Below, piece by piece: positions 24,240 through 36,588 of a DNA stretch of 64,000 nucleotides. The notes under the pieces were generated by a model. That model made no database searches. It saw only the letters and a program-made list of their open reading frames with translations, and had not been told where the DNA came from. Numbering within the stretch: position 1 is the stretch's first letter; the number at the start of each line of letters is the position of its first letter. Made by a program: the position numbers and the translations under genes. The stretch is from Atherix ibis (taxonomy: Eukaryota > Arthropoda > Insecta > Diptera > Athericidae), in contig OY282610.1 in NCBI GenBank assembly GCA_958298945.1, forward strand, positions 53,265,667-53,329,666. Reading direction: 5' to 3'.

Positions 24240-25863
24240 TTGCCTGAAAGTGCACAATCATACCCCAAACAAACATCTCCAAAAAACTACCATTTTCATA
24301 GAGAAAAACAAATTTTAAGAGAAAGTGGACTCAGTGTAATAATTGTTGCCTCCTATTTTTTGAGAAAACTGGGTGCCTGGTGTAAAAATTGGATTTTCGT
24401 GAATATTGTCACAAATTTTCGAATTTTTGTGGTTTTTTGCATATCTTTAGGTGGTCAATTTATTTTGCTTTCAGTAAATAAAAAATTTAATTTTAGGCAA
24501 TTTCTTTTTAATAGTGCTCACAAAAATTTATTCTGAAAGGATATTCCTTTTTCGATCAGGATAATATGGATCTAGAAGGCTATGTTAAAGTGTATGTAAT
24601 GAAACCATGAAACAAATTGCCATTTTTATCCAAAAAAGCAAACTTTATTTTTAAAAAAATACAGCGAACTTTAGGTATTTTTTTTTAAAACGCCTGGAAA
24701 AAATTTTCCTGTAAGGACTTTTTTAGTCCGATCAGAATAATAAGAATAATTATTAGTTTTACATATGTATGCGCATTAACATCATTAAACAAATTTTCGA
24801 AAAAAATTTCCTTTTTCATAGAAAAATAGAAATTTAAAAAAAAATTTAATGATCTTTTGGCAAATTTTCTCAAAACTCCCACCGAAATTTATCGTGACAT
24901 GTCATTTTCCTTCCAATCATTATATTAAGAGTCATAGAAGGTTTGCCTGAAAGTGTGCAATGACACCACAAAATAAATTCTAAAAAACCTTAATTTTTAT
25001 ACAAAAAAAAAACGAATTTTAATAAAGAAAACAATTAATTTTATGAATTTTTTCTCAAAATCACCAACAAAAATTTATCCAGAAAGGATATTCTCATTCC
25101 AATCGAAAAAATATGTATTGGAGAAGCTTTCCCTGAAAGTACGCAATGACACCATAAAAACAATTCTAAAAACCTTAATTTGTATACAAAAAAAAATGGA
25201 TTTTAAGAAAGAAAACTATAAATTTTATGAATTTTTTCTCAAAATCACCAACAAAAATTTATCCAGAAAGGATATTCTCATTCCAATCGAGAAAATATGT
25301 ATTGGAGAAGCTTTGCCTGAAAGTACGCAATGACACCATAAAAACAATTCTAAAAACCTTAATTTGTATACAAAAAAAAACGAATTTTAGGAAAGAAAAC
25401 TATAAATTTTATGAATTTTTTCTCAAAATCACCAACAAAAATTTATCCAGAAAGGATATTCTCATTCCAATCGAGAAAATATGCATTGGAGAAGCTTTGC
25501 CTAAAAGTACGCAATGACACCATAAAAACCGTTCTAAAAACCTTAATTTTTATACAAAAAAAAACGAATTTTAAGAAAGAAAACCATAAATTTTATGAAT
25601 TTTTTCTCAAAATCACCAACAAAAATTTATCCAGAAATGATATTCTCATTCCAATCGAGAAAATATGCATTGGAGAAGCTTTGCCTGAAAGTACGCAATG
25701 ACACCATAAAAACAATTCTAAAAACCTTAATTTTTATACAAAAAAAATGAATTTTAAGAAAGAAAACCATAAATTTTATGAATTTTTTCTCAAAACCACC
25801 AACAAAAATTTATCCAGAAAGAATTTTCTCATTCCAATGAGAATAATATGAATTGGAGAAGCT
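24240..25863 (+). repeat. HOR unit 16 (1624 bp, n=4)
   Basis: D3/D4 haplotype: gatcagaataataag, ttttacatatg, cgaaaaaaatttcc and gcaaattttctcaaaac. Units 17 and 19 share it. The spacer/D2 edge has gcaatttctttttaat. Confidence 0.9.
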
Positions 25864-27484
25864 TTGCCTGAAAGTGCACAATCATACCCCAAACAAACAT
25901 CTCCAAAAAACCACCATTTTCATAGAGAAAAACAAATTTTAAGAGAAAGTGGACTCAGTGTAATAAATGTTGCCTCCTATTTTTTGAGAAAACTGGGTGC
26001 CTGGTGTAAAAATTGGATTTTCGTGAATATTGTCACAAATTTTCGAATTTTTGTGGTTTTTTGCATATCTTTAGGTGGTCAATTTATTTTGCTTTCAGTA
26101 AATAAAAAATTTAATTTTAGGCAATTTTTTTTAATAGTGCTCACAAAAATTTATTCTGAAAGGATATTCCTTTTTCGATCAGGATAATATGGATCTAGAA
26201 GGCTATGTTAAAGTGTATGTAATGAAACCATGAAACAAATTGCCATTTTTATCCAAAAAAGCAAACTTTATTTTTAAAAAAATACAGCGAACTTTAGGTA
26301 TTTTTTTTTAAAACGCCTGGAAAAAATTTTCCTGTAAGGACTTTTTTAGTCCGATCAGAATAATAAGAATAATTATTAGTTTTACATATGTATGCGCATT
26401 AACATCATTAAACAAATTTTCGAAAAAAATTTCCTTTTTCATAGAAAAATAGAAATTTAAAAAAAAATTTAATGATCTTTTGGCAAATTTTCTCAAAACT
26501 CCCACCGAAATTTATCGTGACATGTCATTTTCCTTCCAATCATTATATTAAGAGTCATAGAAGGTTTGCCTGAAAGTGTGCAATGACACCACAAAATAAA
26601 TTCTAAAAAAACTTAATTTTTATACAAAAAAAAACGAATTTTAATAAAGAAAACAATTAATTTTATGAATTTTTTCTCAAAATCACCAACAAAAATTTAT
26701 CCAGAAAGGATATTCTCATTCCAATCGAAAAAATATGTATTGGAGAAGCTTTGCCTGAAAGTACGCAATGACACCATAAAAACAATTCTAAAAACCTTAA
26801 TTTGTATACAAAAAAAAATGGATTTTAAGAAAGAAAACTATAAATTTTATGAATTTTTTCTCAAAATCACCAACAAAAATTTATCCAGAAAGGATATTCT
26901 CATTCCAATCGAGAAAATATGTATTGGAGAAGCTTTGCCTGAAAGTACGCAATGACACCATAAAAACAATTCTAAAAACCTTAATTTGTATACAAAAAAA
27001 AACGAATTTTAGGAAAGAAAACTATAAATTTTATGAATTTTTTCTCAAAATCACCAACAAAAATTTATCCAGAAAGGATATTCTCATTCCAATCGAGAAA
27101 ATATGCATTGGAGAAGCTTTGCCTAAAAGTACGCAATGACACCATAAAAACCGTTCTAAAAACCTTAATTTTTATACAAAAAAAACGAATTTTAAGAAAG
27201 AAAACCATAAATTTTATGAATTTTTTCTCAAAATCACCAACAAAAATTTATCCAGAAATGATATTCTCATTCCAATCGAGAAAATATGCATTGGAGAAGC
27301 TTTGCCTGAAAGTACGCAATGACACCATAAAAACAATTCTAAAAACCTTAATTTTTATACAAAAAAAATGAATTTTAAGAAAGAAAACCATAAATTTTAT
27401 GAATTTTTTCTCAAAACCACCAACAAAAATTTATCCAGAAAGAATTTTCTCATTCCAATGAGAATAATATGAATTGGAGAAGCT
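25864..27484 (+). repeat. HOR unit 17 (1621 bp, n=4), duplication copy A part 1
   Basis: The spacer has gtgtaataaatgttgcc (others gtgtaataattgttgcc), a change limited to units 17-20. It also has the unit 16 D3 haplotype and ctaaaaaaacttaat in D4. The C order is Cb-Cb-Ca-Cc. Confidence 0.92.
27216..27400 (+). repeat. Example of terminal monomer type Cc (left-half form)
   Basis: The head has gaaatgatattctcattcc and aatcgag; the tail is gcattgg, cctgaaag, acaattct, tttttatac and aaaaaaatgaattttaag. In the left half it usually occupies the last C position directly before D1. I last see it at about 36.36 kb. Confidence 0.82.
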
Positions 27485-28371
27485 TTGCCTGAAAGTGCAC
27501 AATCATACCCCAAACAAACATCTCCAAAAAACCACCATTTTCATAGAGAAAAACAAATTTTAAGAGAAAGTGGACTCAGTGTAATAAATGTTGCCTCCTA
27601 TTTTTTGAGAAAACTGGGTGCCTGGTGTAAAAATTGGATTTTCGTGAATATTGTCACAAATTTTCGAATTTTTGTGGTTTTTTGCATATCTTTAGGTGGT
27701 CAATTTATTTTGCTTTCAGTAAATAAAAAATTTAATTTTAGGCAATTTTTTTTTAATAGTGCTCACAAAAATTTATTCTGAAAGGATATTCCTTTTTCGA
27801 TCAGGATAATATGGATCTAGAAGGCTATGTTAAAGTGTATGTAATGAAACCATGAAGCAAATTGCCATTTTTATCCAAAAAAGCAAACTTTATTTTTAAA
27901 AAAATACAGCGAACTTTAGGTATTTTTTTTTAAAACGCCTGGAAAAAATTTTCCTGTAAGGACTTTTTTAGTCCGATCAGGATAATAAGAATAATTATTA
28001 GTTTCACATATGTATGCGCATTAACATCATTAAACAAATTTTCGAAAAAATTTCCTTTTTCATAGAAAAATAGAAATTTAAAAAAAAATTTAATGATCTT
28101 TTGGCAAATTTTTCTCAAAACTCCCACCGAAAATTATCGTGACATGTCATTTTCCTTCCAATCATTATATTAAGAGTCATAGAAGGTTTGCCTGAAAGTG
28201 TGCAATGACACCACAAAATAAATTCTAAAAAACCTTAATTTTTATACAAAAAAAATGAATTTTAAGAAAGAAAACCATAAATTTTATGAATTTTTTCTCA
28301 AAACCACCAACAAAAATTTATCCAGAAAGAATTTTCTCATTCCAATGAGAATAATATGAATTGGAGAAGCT
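27485..28371 (+). repeat. HOR unit 18 (887 bp, n=0): minimal core-only unit
   Basis: The only unit with no C monomer. Around 28235-28260, D4 runs through the shared stretch aaccttaatttttatac straight into the tail that normally precedes D1 (aaaaaaatgaattttaag). D2 has catgaagcaaa and D4 has ccgaaaattatcg, both seen again in unit 20. Confidence 0.95.
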
Positions 28372-29994
28372 TTGCCTGAAAGTGCACAATCATACCCCAA
28401 ACAAACATCTCCAAAAAACCACCATTTTCATAGAGAAAAACAAATTTTAAGAGAAAGTGGACTCAGTGTAATAAATGTTGCCTCCTATTTTTTGAGAAAA
28501 CTGGGTGCCTGGTGTAAAAATTGGATTTTCGTGAATATTGTCACAAATTTTCGAATTTTTGTGGTTTTTTGCATATCTTTAGGTGGTCAATTTATTTTGC
28601 TTTCAGTAAATAAAAAATTTAATTTTAGGCAATTTTTTTTAATAGTGCTCACAAAAATTTATTCTGAAAGGATATTCCTTTTTCGATCAGGATAATATGG
28701 ATCTAGAAGGCTATGTTAAAGTGTATGTAATGAAACCATGAAACAAATTGCCATTTTTATCCAAAAAAGCAAACTTTATTTTTAAAAAAATACAGCGAAC
28801 TTTAGGTATTTTTTTTTAAAACGCCTGGAAAAAATTTTCCTGTAAGGACTTTTTTAGTCCGATCAGAATAATAAGAATAATTATTAGTTTTACATATGTA
28901 TGCGCATTAACATCATTAAACAAATTTTCGAAAAAAATTTCCTTTTTCATAGAAAAATAGAAATTTAAAAAAAAATTTAATGATCTTTTGGCAAATTTTC
29001 TCAAAACTCCCACCGAAATTTATCGTGACATGTCATTTTCCTTCCAATCATTATATTAAGAGTCATAGAAGGTTTGCCTGAAAGTGTGCAATGACACCAC
29101 AAAATAAATTCTAAAAAAACTTAATTTTTATACAAAAAAAAAACGAATTTTAATAAAGAAAACAATTAATTTTATGAATTTTTTCTCAAAATCACCAACA
29201 AAAATTTATCCAGAAAGGATATTCTCATTCCAATCGAAAAAATATGTATTGGAGAAGCTTTGCCTGAAAGTACGCAATGACACCATAAAAACAATTCTAA
29301 AAACCTTAATTTGTATACAAAAAAAAATGGATTTTAAGAAAGAAAACTATAAATTTTATGAATTTTTTCTCAAAATCACCAACAAAAATTTATCCAGAAA
29401 GGATATTCTCATTCCAATCGAGAAAATATGTATTGGAGAAGCTTTGCCTGAAAGTACGCAATGACACCATAAAAACAATTCTAAAAACCTTAATTTGTAT
29501 ACAAAAAAAAAACGAATTTTAGGAAAGAAAACTATAAATTTTATGAATTTTTTCTCAAAATCACCAACAAAAATTTATCCAGAAAGGATATTCTCATTCC
29601 AATCGAGAAAATATGCATTGGAGAAGCTTTGCCTAAAAGTACGCAATGACACCATAAAAACCGTTCTAAAAACCTTAATTTTTATACAAAAAAAACGAAT
29701 TTTAAGAAAGAAAACCATAAATTTTATGAATTTTTTCTCAAAATCACCAACAAAAATTTATCCAGAAATGATATTCTCATTCCAATCGAGAAAATATGCA
29801 TTGGAGAAGCTTTGCCTGAAAGTACGCAATGACACCATAAAAACAATTCTAAAAACCTTAATTTTTATACAAAAAAAATGAATTTTAAGAAAGAAAACCA
29901 TAAATTTTATGAATTTTTTCTCAAAACCACCAACAAAAATTTATCCAGAAAGAATTTTCTCATTCCAATGAGAATAATATGAATTGGAGAAGCT
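28372..29994 (+). repeat. HOR unit 19 (1623 bp, n=4), duplication copy B part 1
   Basis: Copy of unit 17, sharing aataaatgttgcc, gatcagaataataag and ctaaaaaaacttaat. The differences I noticed are in A-run length. Confidence 0.92.
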
Positions 29995-31247
29995 TTGCCT
30001 GAAAGTGCACAATCATACCCCAAACAAACATCTCCAAAAAACCACCATTTTCATAGAGAAAAACAAATTTTAAGAGAAAGTGGACTCAGTGTAATAAATG
30101 TTGCCTCCTATTTTTTGAGAAAACTGGGTGCCTGGTGTAAAAATTGGATTTTCGTGAATATTGTCACAAATTTTCGAATTTTTGTGGTTTTTTGCATATC
30201 TTTAGGTGGTCAATTTATTTTGCTTTCAGTAAATAAAAAATTTAATTTTAGGCAATTTTTTTTTAATAGTGCTCACAAAAATTTATTCTGAAAGGATATT
30301 CCTTTTTCGATCAGGATAATATGGATCTAGAAGGCTATGTTAAAGTGTATGTAATGAAACCATGAAGCAAATTGCCATTTTTATCCAAAAAAGCAAACTT
30401 TATTTTTAAAAAAATACAGCGAACTTTAGGTATTTTTTTTTAAAACGCCTGGAAAAAATTTTCCTGTAAGGACTTTTTTAGTCCGATCAGGATAATAAGA
30501 ATAATTATTAGTTTCACATATGTATGCGCATTAACATCATTAAACAAATTTTCGAAAAAATTTCCTTTTTCATAGAAAAATAGAAATTTAAAAAAAAATT
30601 TAATGATCTTTTGGCAAATTTTTCTCAAAACTCCCACCGAAAATTATCGTGACATGTCATTTTCCTTCCAATCATTATATTAAGAGTCATAGAAGGTTTG
30701 CCTGAAAGTGTGCAATGACACCACAAAATAAATTCTAAAAAACCTTAATTTTTATACAAAAAAAACGAATTTTAATAAAGAAAACAATTAATTTTATGAA
30801 TTTTTTCTCAAAATCACCAACAAAAATTTATCCAGAAAGGATATTCTCATTCCAATCGAGAAAATATGGATTGGAGAAGCTTTGCCTAAAAGTACGCAAT
30901 GACACCATAAAAACCGTCCTAAAAACCTTAATTTTTATACAAAAAAAACGAATTTTAAGAAAGAAAACCATAAATTTTATGAATTTTTTCTCAAAATCAC
31001 CAACAAAAATTTATCCAGAAATGATATTCTCATTCCAATCGAAAAAATATGCATTGGAGAAGCTTTGCCTGAAAGTACGCAATGACACCATAAAAATAAT
31101 TCTAAAAACCTTAATTTTTATACAAAAAAAATGAATTTTAAGAAATAAAACCATAAATTTTATGAATTTTTTCTCAAAACCACCAACAAAAATTTATCCA
31201 GAAAGAATTTTCTCATTCCAATGAGAATAATATGAATTGGAGAAGCT
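29995..31247 (+). repeat. HOR unit 20 (1253 bp, n=2), duplication copy B part 2
   Basis: The core matches unit 18 (catgaagcaaa, ccgaaaattatcg), but D4 continues into two C monomers instead of jumping to D1. Those C monomers have private changes: tatggattgg, accgtcct and aaaaataattct. Confidence 0.92.
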
Positions 31248-33055
31248 TTGCCTGAAAGTGCACAATCATACCCCAAACAAACATCTCCAAAAAATCACCA
31301 TTTTCATAGAGAAAAACAAATTTTAAGAGAAAGTGGACTCAGTGTAATAATTGTTGCCTCCTATTTTTTGAGAAAACTGGGTGCCTGGTGTAAAAATTGG
31401 ATTTTCGTGAATATTGTCACAAATTTTCGAATATTTGTGGTTTTTTGCATATCTTTAGGTGGTCAATTTATTTTGCTTTCAGTAAATAAAAAATTTAATT
31501 TTAGGCAATTTTTTTTTAATAGTGCTCACAAAAATTTATTCTGAAAGGATATTCCTTTTTCGATCAGGATAATATGGATCTAGAAGGCTATGTTAAAGTG
31601 TATGTAAAGAAACCATGAAACAAATAGCCATTTTTATCCAAAAAAGCAAACTTTATTTTTAAAAAAATACAGCGAACTTTAGGTATTTTTTTTTAAAACG
31701 CCTGGAAAAAATTTTCCTGTAAGGACTTTTTTAGTCCGATCAGGATAATAAGAATAATTATTAGTTTCACATATGTATGCGCATTAACATCATTAAACAA
31801 ATTTTCGAAAAAATTTCCTTTTTTCATAGAAAAATAGAAATTTAAAAAAAAATTTAATGATCTTTTGGCAAATTTTTCTCAAAACTCCCACCAAAATTTA
31901 TCGTGACATGTCATTTTCCTTCCAATCATTATATTAAGAGTCATAGAAGGTTTGCCTGAAAGTGTGCAATGACACCACAAAATAAATTCTAAAAAACCTT
32001 AATTTTTATACAAAAAAAAACGAATTTTAATAAAGAAAACAATTAATTTTATGAATTTTTTCTCAAAATCACCAACAAAAATTTATCCAGAAAGGATATT
32101 CTCATTCCAATCGAGAAAATATGTATTGGAGAAACTTTGCCTGAAAGTACGCAATGACACCATAAAAACAATTCTAAAAACCTTAATTTGTATACAAAAA
32201 AAAACGAATTTTAAGAAAGAAAACTATAAATTTTATGAATTTTTTCTCAAAATCACCAACAAAAATTTATCCAGAAAGGATATTCTCATTCCAATCGAGA
32301 AAATATGTATTGGAGAAGCTTTGACTGAAAGTACGCAATGACACCATAAAAACAATTCTAAAAACCTTAATTTGTACATAAAAAAAAACGAATTTTAAGA
32401 AAGAAAACTATAAATTTTATGAATTTTTTCTCAAAATCACCAACAAAAATTTATCCAGGTAGGATATTCTCATTCCAATCGAGAAAATATGTATTGGAGA
32501 AGCTTTGCCTGAAAGTACGCAATGACACCATAAAAATAATTCTAAAAACCTTAATTTGTATACAAAAAAAAAACGAATTTTAGGAAAGAAAACTATAAAT
32601 TTTATGAATTTTTTCTCAAAATCACCAACAAAAATTTATCCAGAAAGGATATTCTCATTCCAATCGAGAAAATATGCATTGGAGAAGCTTTGCCTGAAAG
32701 TACGCAATGACACCATAAAAACCGTTCTAAAAACCTTAATTTTTATACAAAAAAAACGAATTTTAAGAAAGAAAACCATAAATTTTATGAATTTTTTCTC
32801 AAAATCACCAACAAAAATTTATCCAGAAATGATATTCTCATTCCAATCGAGAAAATATGCATTGGAGAAGCTTTGCCTGAAAGTACGCAATGACACCATA
32901 AAAACAATTCTAAAAACCTTAATTTTTATACAAAAAAAATGAATTTTAAGAAAGAAAACCATAAATTTTATGAATTTTTTCTCAAAACCACCAACAAAAA
33001 TTTATCCAGAAAGAATTTTCTCATTCCAATGAGAATAATATGAATTGGAGAAGCT
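31248..33055 (+). repeat. HOR unit 21 (1808 bp, n=5)
   Basis: Private changes: ccaaaaaatcacc, gaatatttgtgg, tgtaaagaaacc, aacaaatagcc and ccaccaaaattta. C monomers have tttgactgaaag, ttgtacataaaa and tccaggtagg. Confidence 0.9.
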
Positions 33056-34305
33056 TTGCCTGAAAGTGCACAATCATACCCCAAACAAACATCTCCAAAA
33101 AACCACCATTTTCATAGAGAAAAACAAATTTTAAGAGAAAGTGGACTCAGTGTAATAATTGTTGCCTCCTATTTTTTGAGAAAACTGGTTGCCTGGTGTA
33201 AAAATTGGATTTTCGTGAATATTGTCACAAATTTTCGAATTTTTGTGGTTTTTTGCATATCTTTAGGTGGTCAATTTATTTTGCTTTCAGTAAATAAAAA
33301 ATTTAATTTTAGGCAATTTTTTTTAATAGTGCTCACAAAAATTTATTCTGAAAGGATATTCCTTTTTCGATCAGGATAATATGGATCTAGAAGGCTATGT
33401 TAAAGTGTATGTAATGAAACCATGGAACAAATTGCCATTTTTATCCAAAAAAGCAAACTTTATTTTTAAAAAAATACAGCGAACTTTAGGTATTTTTTTA
33501 AAACGCCTGGAAAAAATTTCCCTGTAAGGACTTTTTTAGTCCGATCAGGATAATAAGAATAATTATTAGTTGCACATATGTATGCGCATTAACATCATTA
33601 AACAAATTTTCGAAAAAATTTCCTTTTTCATAGAAAAATAGAAATTTAAAAAAAAATTTAATGATCTTTTGGCAAATTTTTCTCAAAACTCCCACCGAAA
33701 TTTATCGTGACATGTCATTTTCCTTCCAATCATTATATTAAGAGTCATAGAAGGTTTGTCTGAAAGTGTGCAATGACACCACAAAATAAATTCTAAAAAA
33801 CCTTAATTTTTATACAAAAAAAACGAATTTTAATAAAGAAAACAATTAATTTTATGAATTTTTTCTCAAAATCACCAACAAAAATTTATCCAGAAAGGAT
33901 ATTCTCATTCCAATCGAGAAAATATGTATTGGAGAAGCTTTGCCTGAAAGTACGCAATGACACCATAAAAACAATTCTAAAAACCTTAATTTTTATACAA
34001 AAAAAATGAATTTTAAGAAAGAAAACCATAAATTTTATGAATTTTTTCTCAAAATCACCAACAAAAATTTATCCAGAAAGGAAATTCTCATTTCAATCAA
34101 GAAAATATGCATTGGAGAAGCTTTGCCTGAAAGTACGCAATGACACCATAAAAACAATTCTAAAAACCTTAATTTTTATACAAAAAAAATGAATTTTAAG
34201 AAAAAAAACCATAAATTTAATGAATTTTTTCTCAAAACCACCAACAAAAATTTATCCAGAAAGAATTTTCTCATTCCAATGAGAATAATATGAATTGGAG
34301 AAGCT
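33056..34305 (+). repeat. HOR unit 22 (1250 bp, n=2)
   Basis: Changes: aactggttgcc, accatggaac, a short T run (gtatttttttaaaacg), atttccctg and gttgcacatatg. It contains the first type Cd monomer in the window (near 34080). Confidence 0.9.
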
Positions 34306-35657
34306 TTGCCTGAAAGTGCACAATCATACCCCAAACAAACATCTCCAAAAAACCACCATTTTCATAGAGAAAAACAAATTTTAAGAGAAAGTGGACTCAG
34401 TGTAATAATTGTTGCCTCCTATTTTTTGAGAAAACTGGGTGCCTGGTGTAAAAATTGGATTTTCGTGAATATTGTCACAAATTTTCAAATTTTTGTGGTT
34501 TTTTGCATATCTTTAGGTGGTCAATTTATTTTGCTTTCAGTAAATAAAAAATTCAATTTTAGGCAATTTTTTTTTAATAGTGCTCACAAAAATTTATTCT
34601 GAAAGGATATTCCTTTTTCGATCAGGATAATATGGATCTAGAAGGCTATGTTAAAGTGTATGTAAAGAAACCATGAAACAAATTGCCATTTTTATCCAAA
34701 AAAGCAAACTTTATTTTTAAAAAAATACAGCGAACTTTAGGTATTTTTTTTTAAAACGCCTGGAAAAAATTTTCCTGTAAGGACTTTTTTAGTCCGATCA
34801 GGATAATAAGAATAATTATTAGTTTCACATATGTATGCGCATTAACATCATTAAACAAATTTTCGAAAAAATTTCCTTTTTCATAGAAAAATAGAAATTT
34901 AAAAAAAAATTTAATGATCTTTTGGCAAATTTTTCTCAAAACTCCCACCGAAATTTATCGTGACATGTCATTTTCCTTCCAACCATTATACTAAGAGTCA
35001 TAGAAGGTTTGCCTGAAAGTGTGCAATGACACCACAAAATAAATTCTAAAAAACCTTAATTTTTATACAAAAACAACGAATTTTAATAAAGAAAACAATT
35101 AATTTTATGAATTTTTTCTCAAAATCACCAACAAAAATTTATCCAGAAAGGATATTCTCATTCCAATCGAGAAAATATGTATTGGAGAAGCTTTGCCTGA
35201 AAGTACGCAATGACACCATAAAAACAATTCTAAAAACCTTAATTTGTATACAAAAAAAAACGAATTTTAAGAAAGAAAACTATAAATTTTATGAATTTTT
35301 TCTCAAAATCACCAACAAAAATTTATCCAGAAAGGATATTCTCATTCCAATCGAGAAAATATGTATTGGAGAAGCTTTGCCTGAAAGTACGCAATGACAC
35401 CATAAAAACAATTCTAAAAACCTTAATTTGTATAAAAAAAAAAACGAATTTTAGGAAAGAAAACTATAAATTCTATGAATTTTTTCTCAAAATCACCAAC
35501 AAAAATTTTTTCAGAAAGGATATTCTCATTCCAATCGATAAAATATGCATTGGAAAAGCTTTGCCTAAAAGTACACAATGACACCATAAAAACCGTTCTA
35601 AAAACCTTAATTTTTATACAAAAAAAACGAATTTTAATAAAGAAAACAATTAATTTT

Positions 35658-35745
35658 ATGAATTTTTTCTCAAAATCACCAACAAAAATTTATCCAGAAA
35701 GGATATTCTCATTCCAATCGAGAAAATAAGAAAACCATAAATTTT
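35658..35745 (+). repeat. 88-bp truncated C monomer
   Basis: The C monomer is normal to aatcgagaaaata, then jumps to agaaaaccataaattttatg, the tail that precedes D1. About 96 bp are missing. Repeated gaaaa words lie at both edges of the join. The same junction recurs at 37941-38028. Confidence 0.9.
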
Positions 35746-35793
35746 ATGAATTTTTTCTCAAAACCACCAACAAAAATTTATCCAGAAAGAATT

Positions 35794-35865
35794 TTTCAGG
35801 CAAAGCTTCCCTTTTCTTTCTGGATAAAAATTTATCCAGAAAGAAAAGGGAAGCTTTGCCTGAAA
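35794..35865. repeat. Perfect 35-bp inverted repeat with 2-bp spacer
   Basis: The left arm 35794-35828 and right arm 35831-35865 are exact reverse complements around aa. The right arm runs from tttatccagaaag through aagctttgcctgaaa, so it is forward-oriented monomer sequence with a few foreign bases (aaaaggg) in the middle. The left arm is the only clearly inverted monomer fragment of this length in the window. It joins a D1 head to a C tail. Confidence 0.95.
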
Positions 35866-36588
35866 GTACGCAATGACACCATAAAAACAATTCTAAAAAC
35901 CTTAATTTGTATACAAAAAAAAACGAATTTTAGGAAAGAAAACTATAAATTTTATGAATTTTTTCTCAAAATCACCAACAAAAATTTATCCAGAAAGGAT
36001 ATTCTCATTCCAATCGAGAAAATATGCATTGGAGAAGCTTTGCCTAAAAGTACGCAATGACACCATAAAAACCGTTCTAAAAACCTTAATTTTTATACAA
36101 AAAAAACGAATTTTAATAAAGAAAACAATTAATTTTATGAATTTTTTCTCAAAATCACCAACAAAAATTTATCCAGAAAAGATATTCTCATTCCAATCGA
36201 GAAAATATGCATTGGAGAAGCTTTGCCTAAAAGTACGCAATGACACCATAAAAACCGTTCTAAAAACCTTAATTTTTATACAAAAAAAACGAATTTTAAG
36301 AAAGAAAACCATAAATTTTATGAATTTTTTCTCAAAATCACAAACAAAAATTTATCCAGAAATGATATTCTCATTCCAATCGAGAAAATATGCATTGGAG
36401 AAGCTTTGCCTGAAAGTACGCAATGACACCATAAAAACAATTCTAAAAACCTTAATTTTTATACAAAAAAAATGAATTTTAAGAAAGAAAACCATAAATT
36501 TTATGAATTTTTTCTCAAAACCACCAACAAAAATTTATCCAGAAAGAATTTTCTCATTCCAATGAGAATAATATGAATTGGAGAAGCT

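Larger units (their letters stand above)
25740..30760 (+). repeat. Two-unit tandem duplication (about 2.51 kb per copy)
   Basis: Units 17+18 are repeated as units 19+20. Shared private changes keep a 2508-2510 bp offset: aataaatgttgcc (25864/28372 units), catgaagcaaa and ccgaaaattatcg (27485/29995 units). The inner junction near 28240 joins D4 directly to the pre-D1 tail. Confidence 0.92.
34306..36588 (+). repeat. HOR unit 23 (2283 bp, rearranged)
   Basis: D4 is followed by three C monomers, an 88-bp C remnant (35658-35745), a 208-bp D1/C chimera joined by a perfect inverted repeat (35746-35953), and three more C monomers ending with Cc. These lengths add up to the observed unit. It is the first unit with catatactaag-type D4 (ttatactaag) and aaattcaatttt at the spacer/D2 edge. 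Confidence 0.9.
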
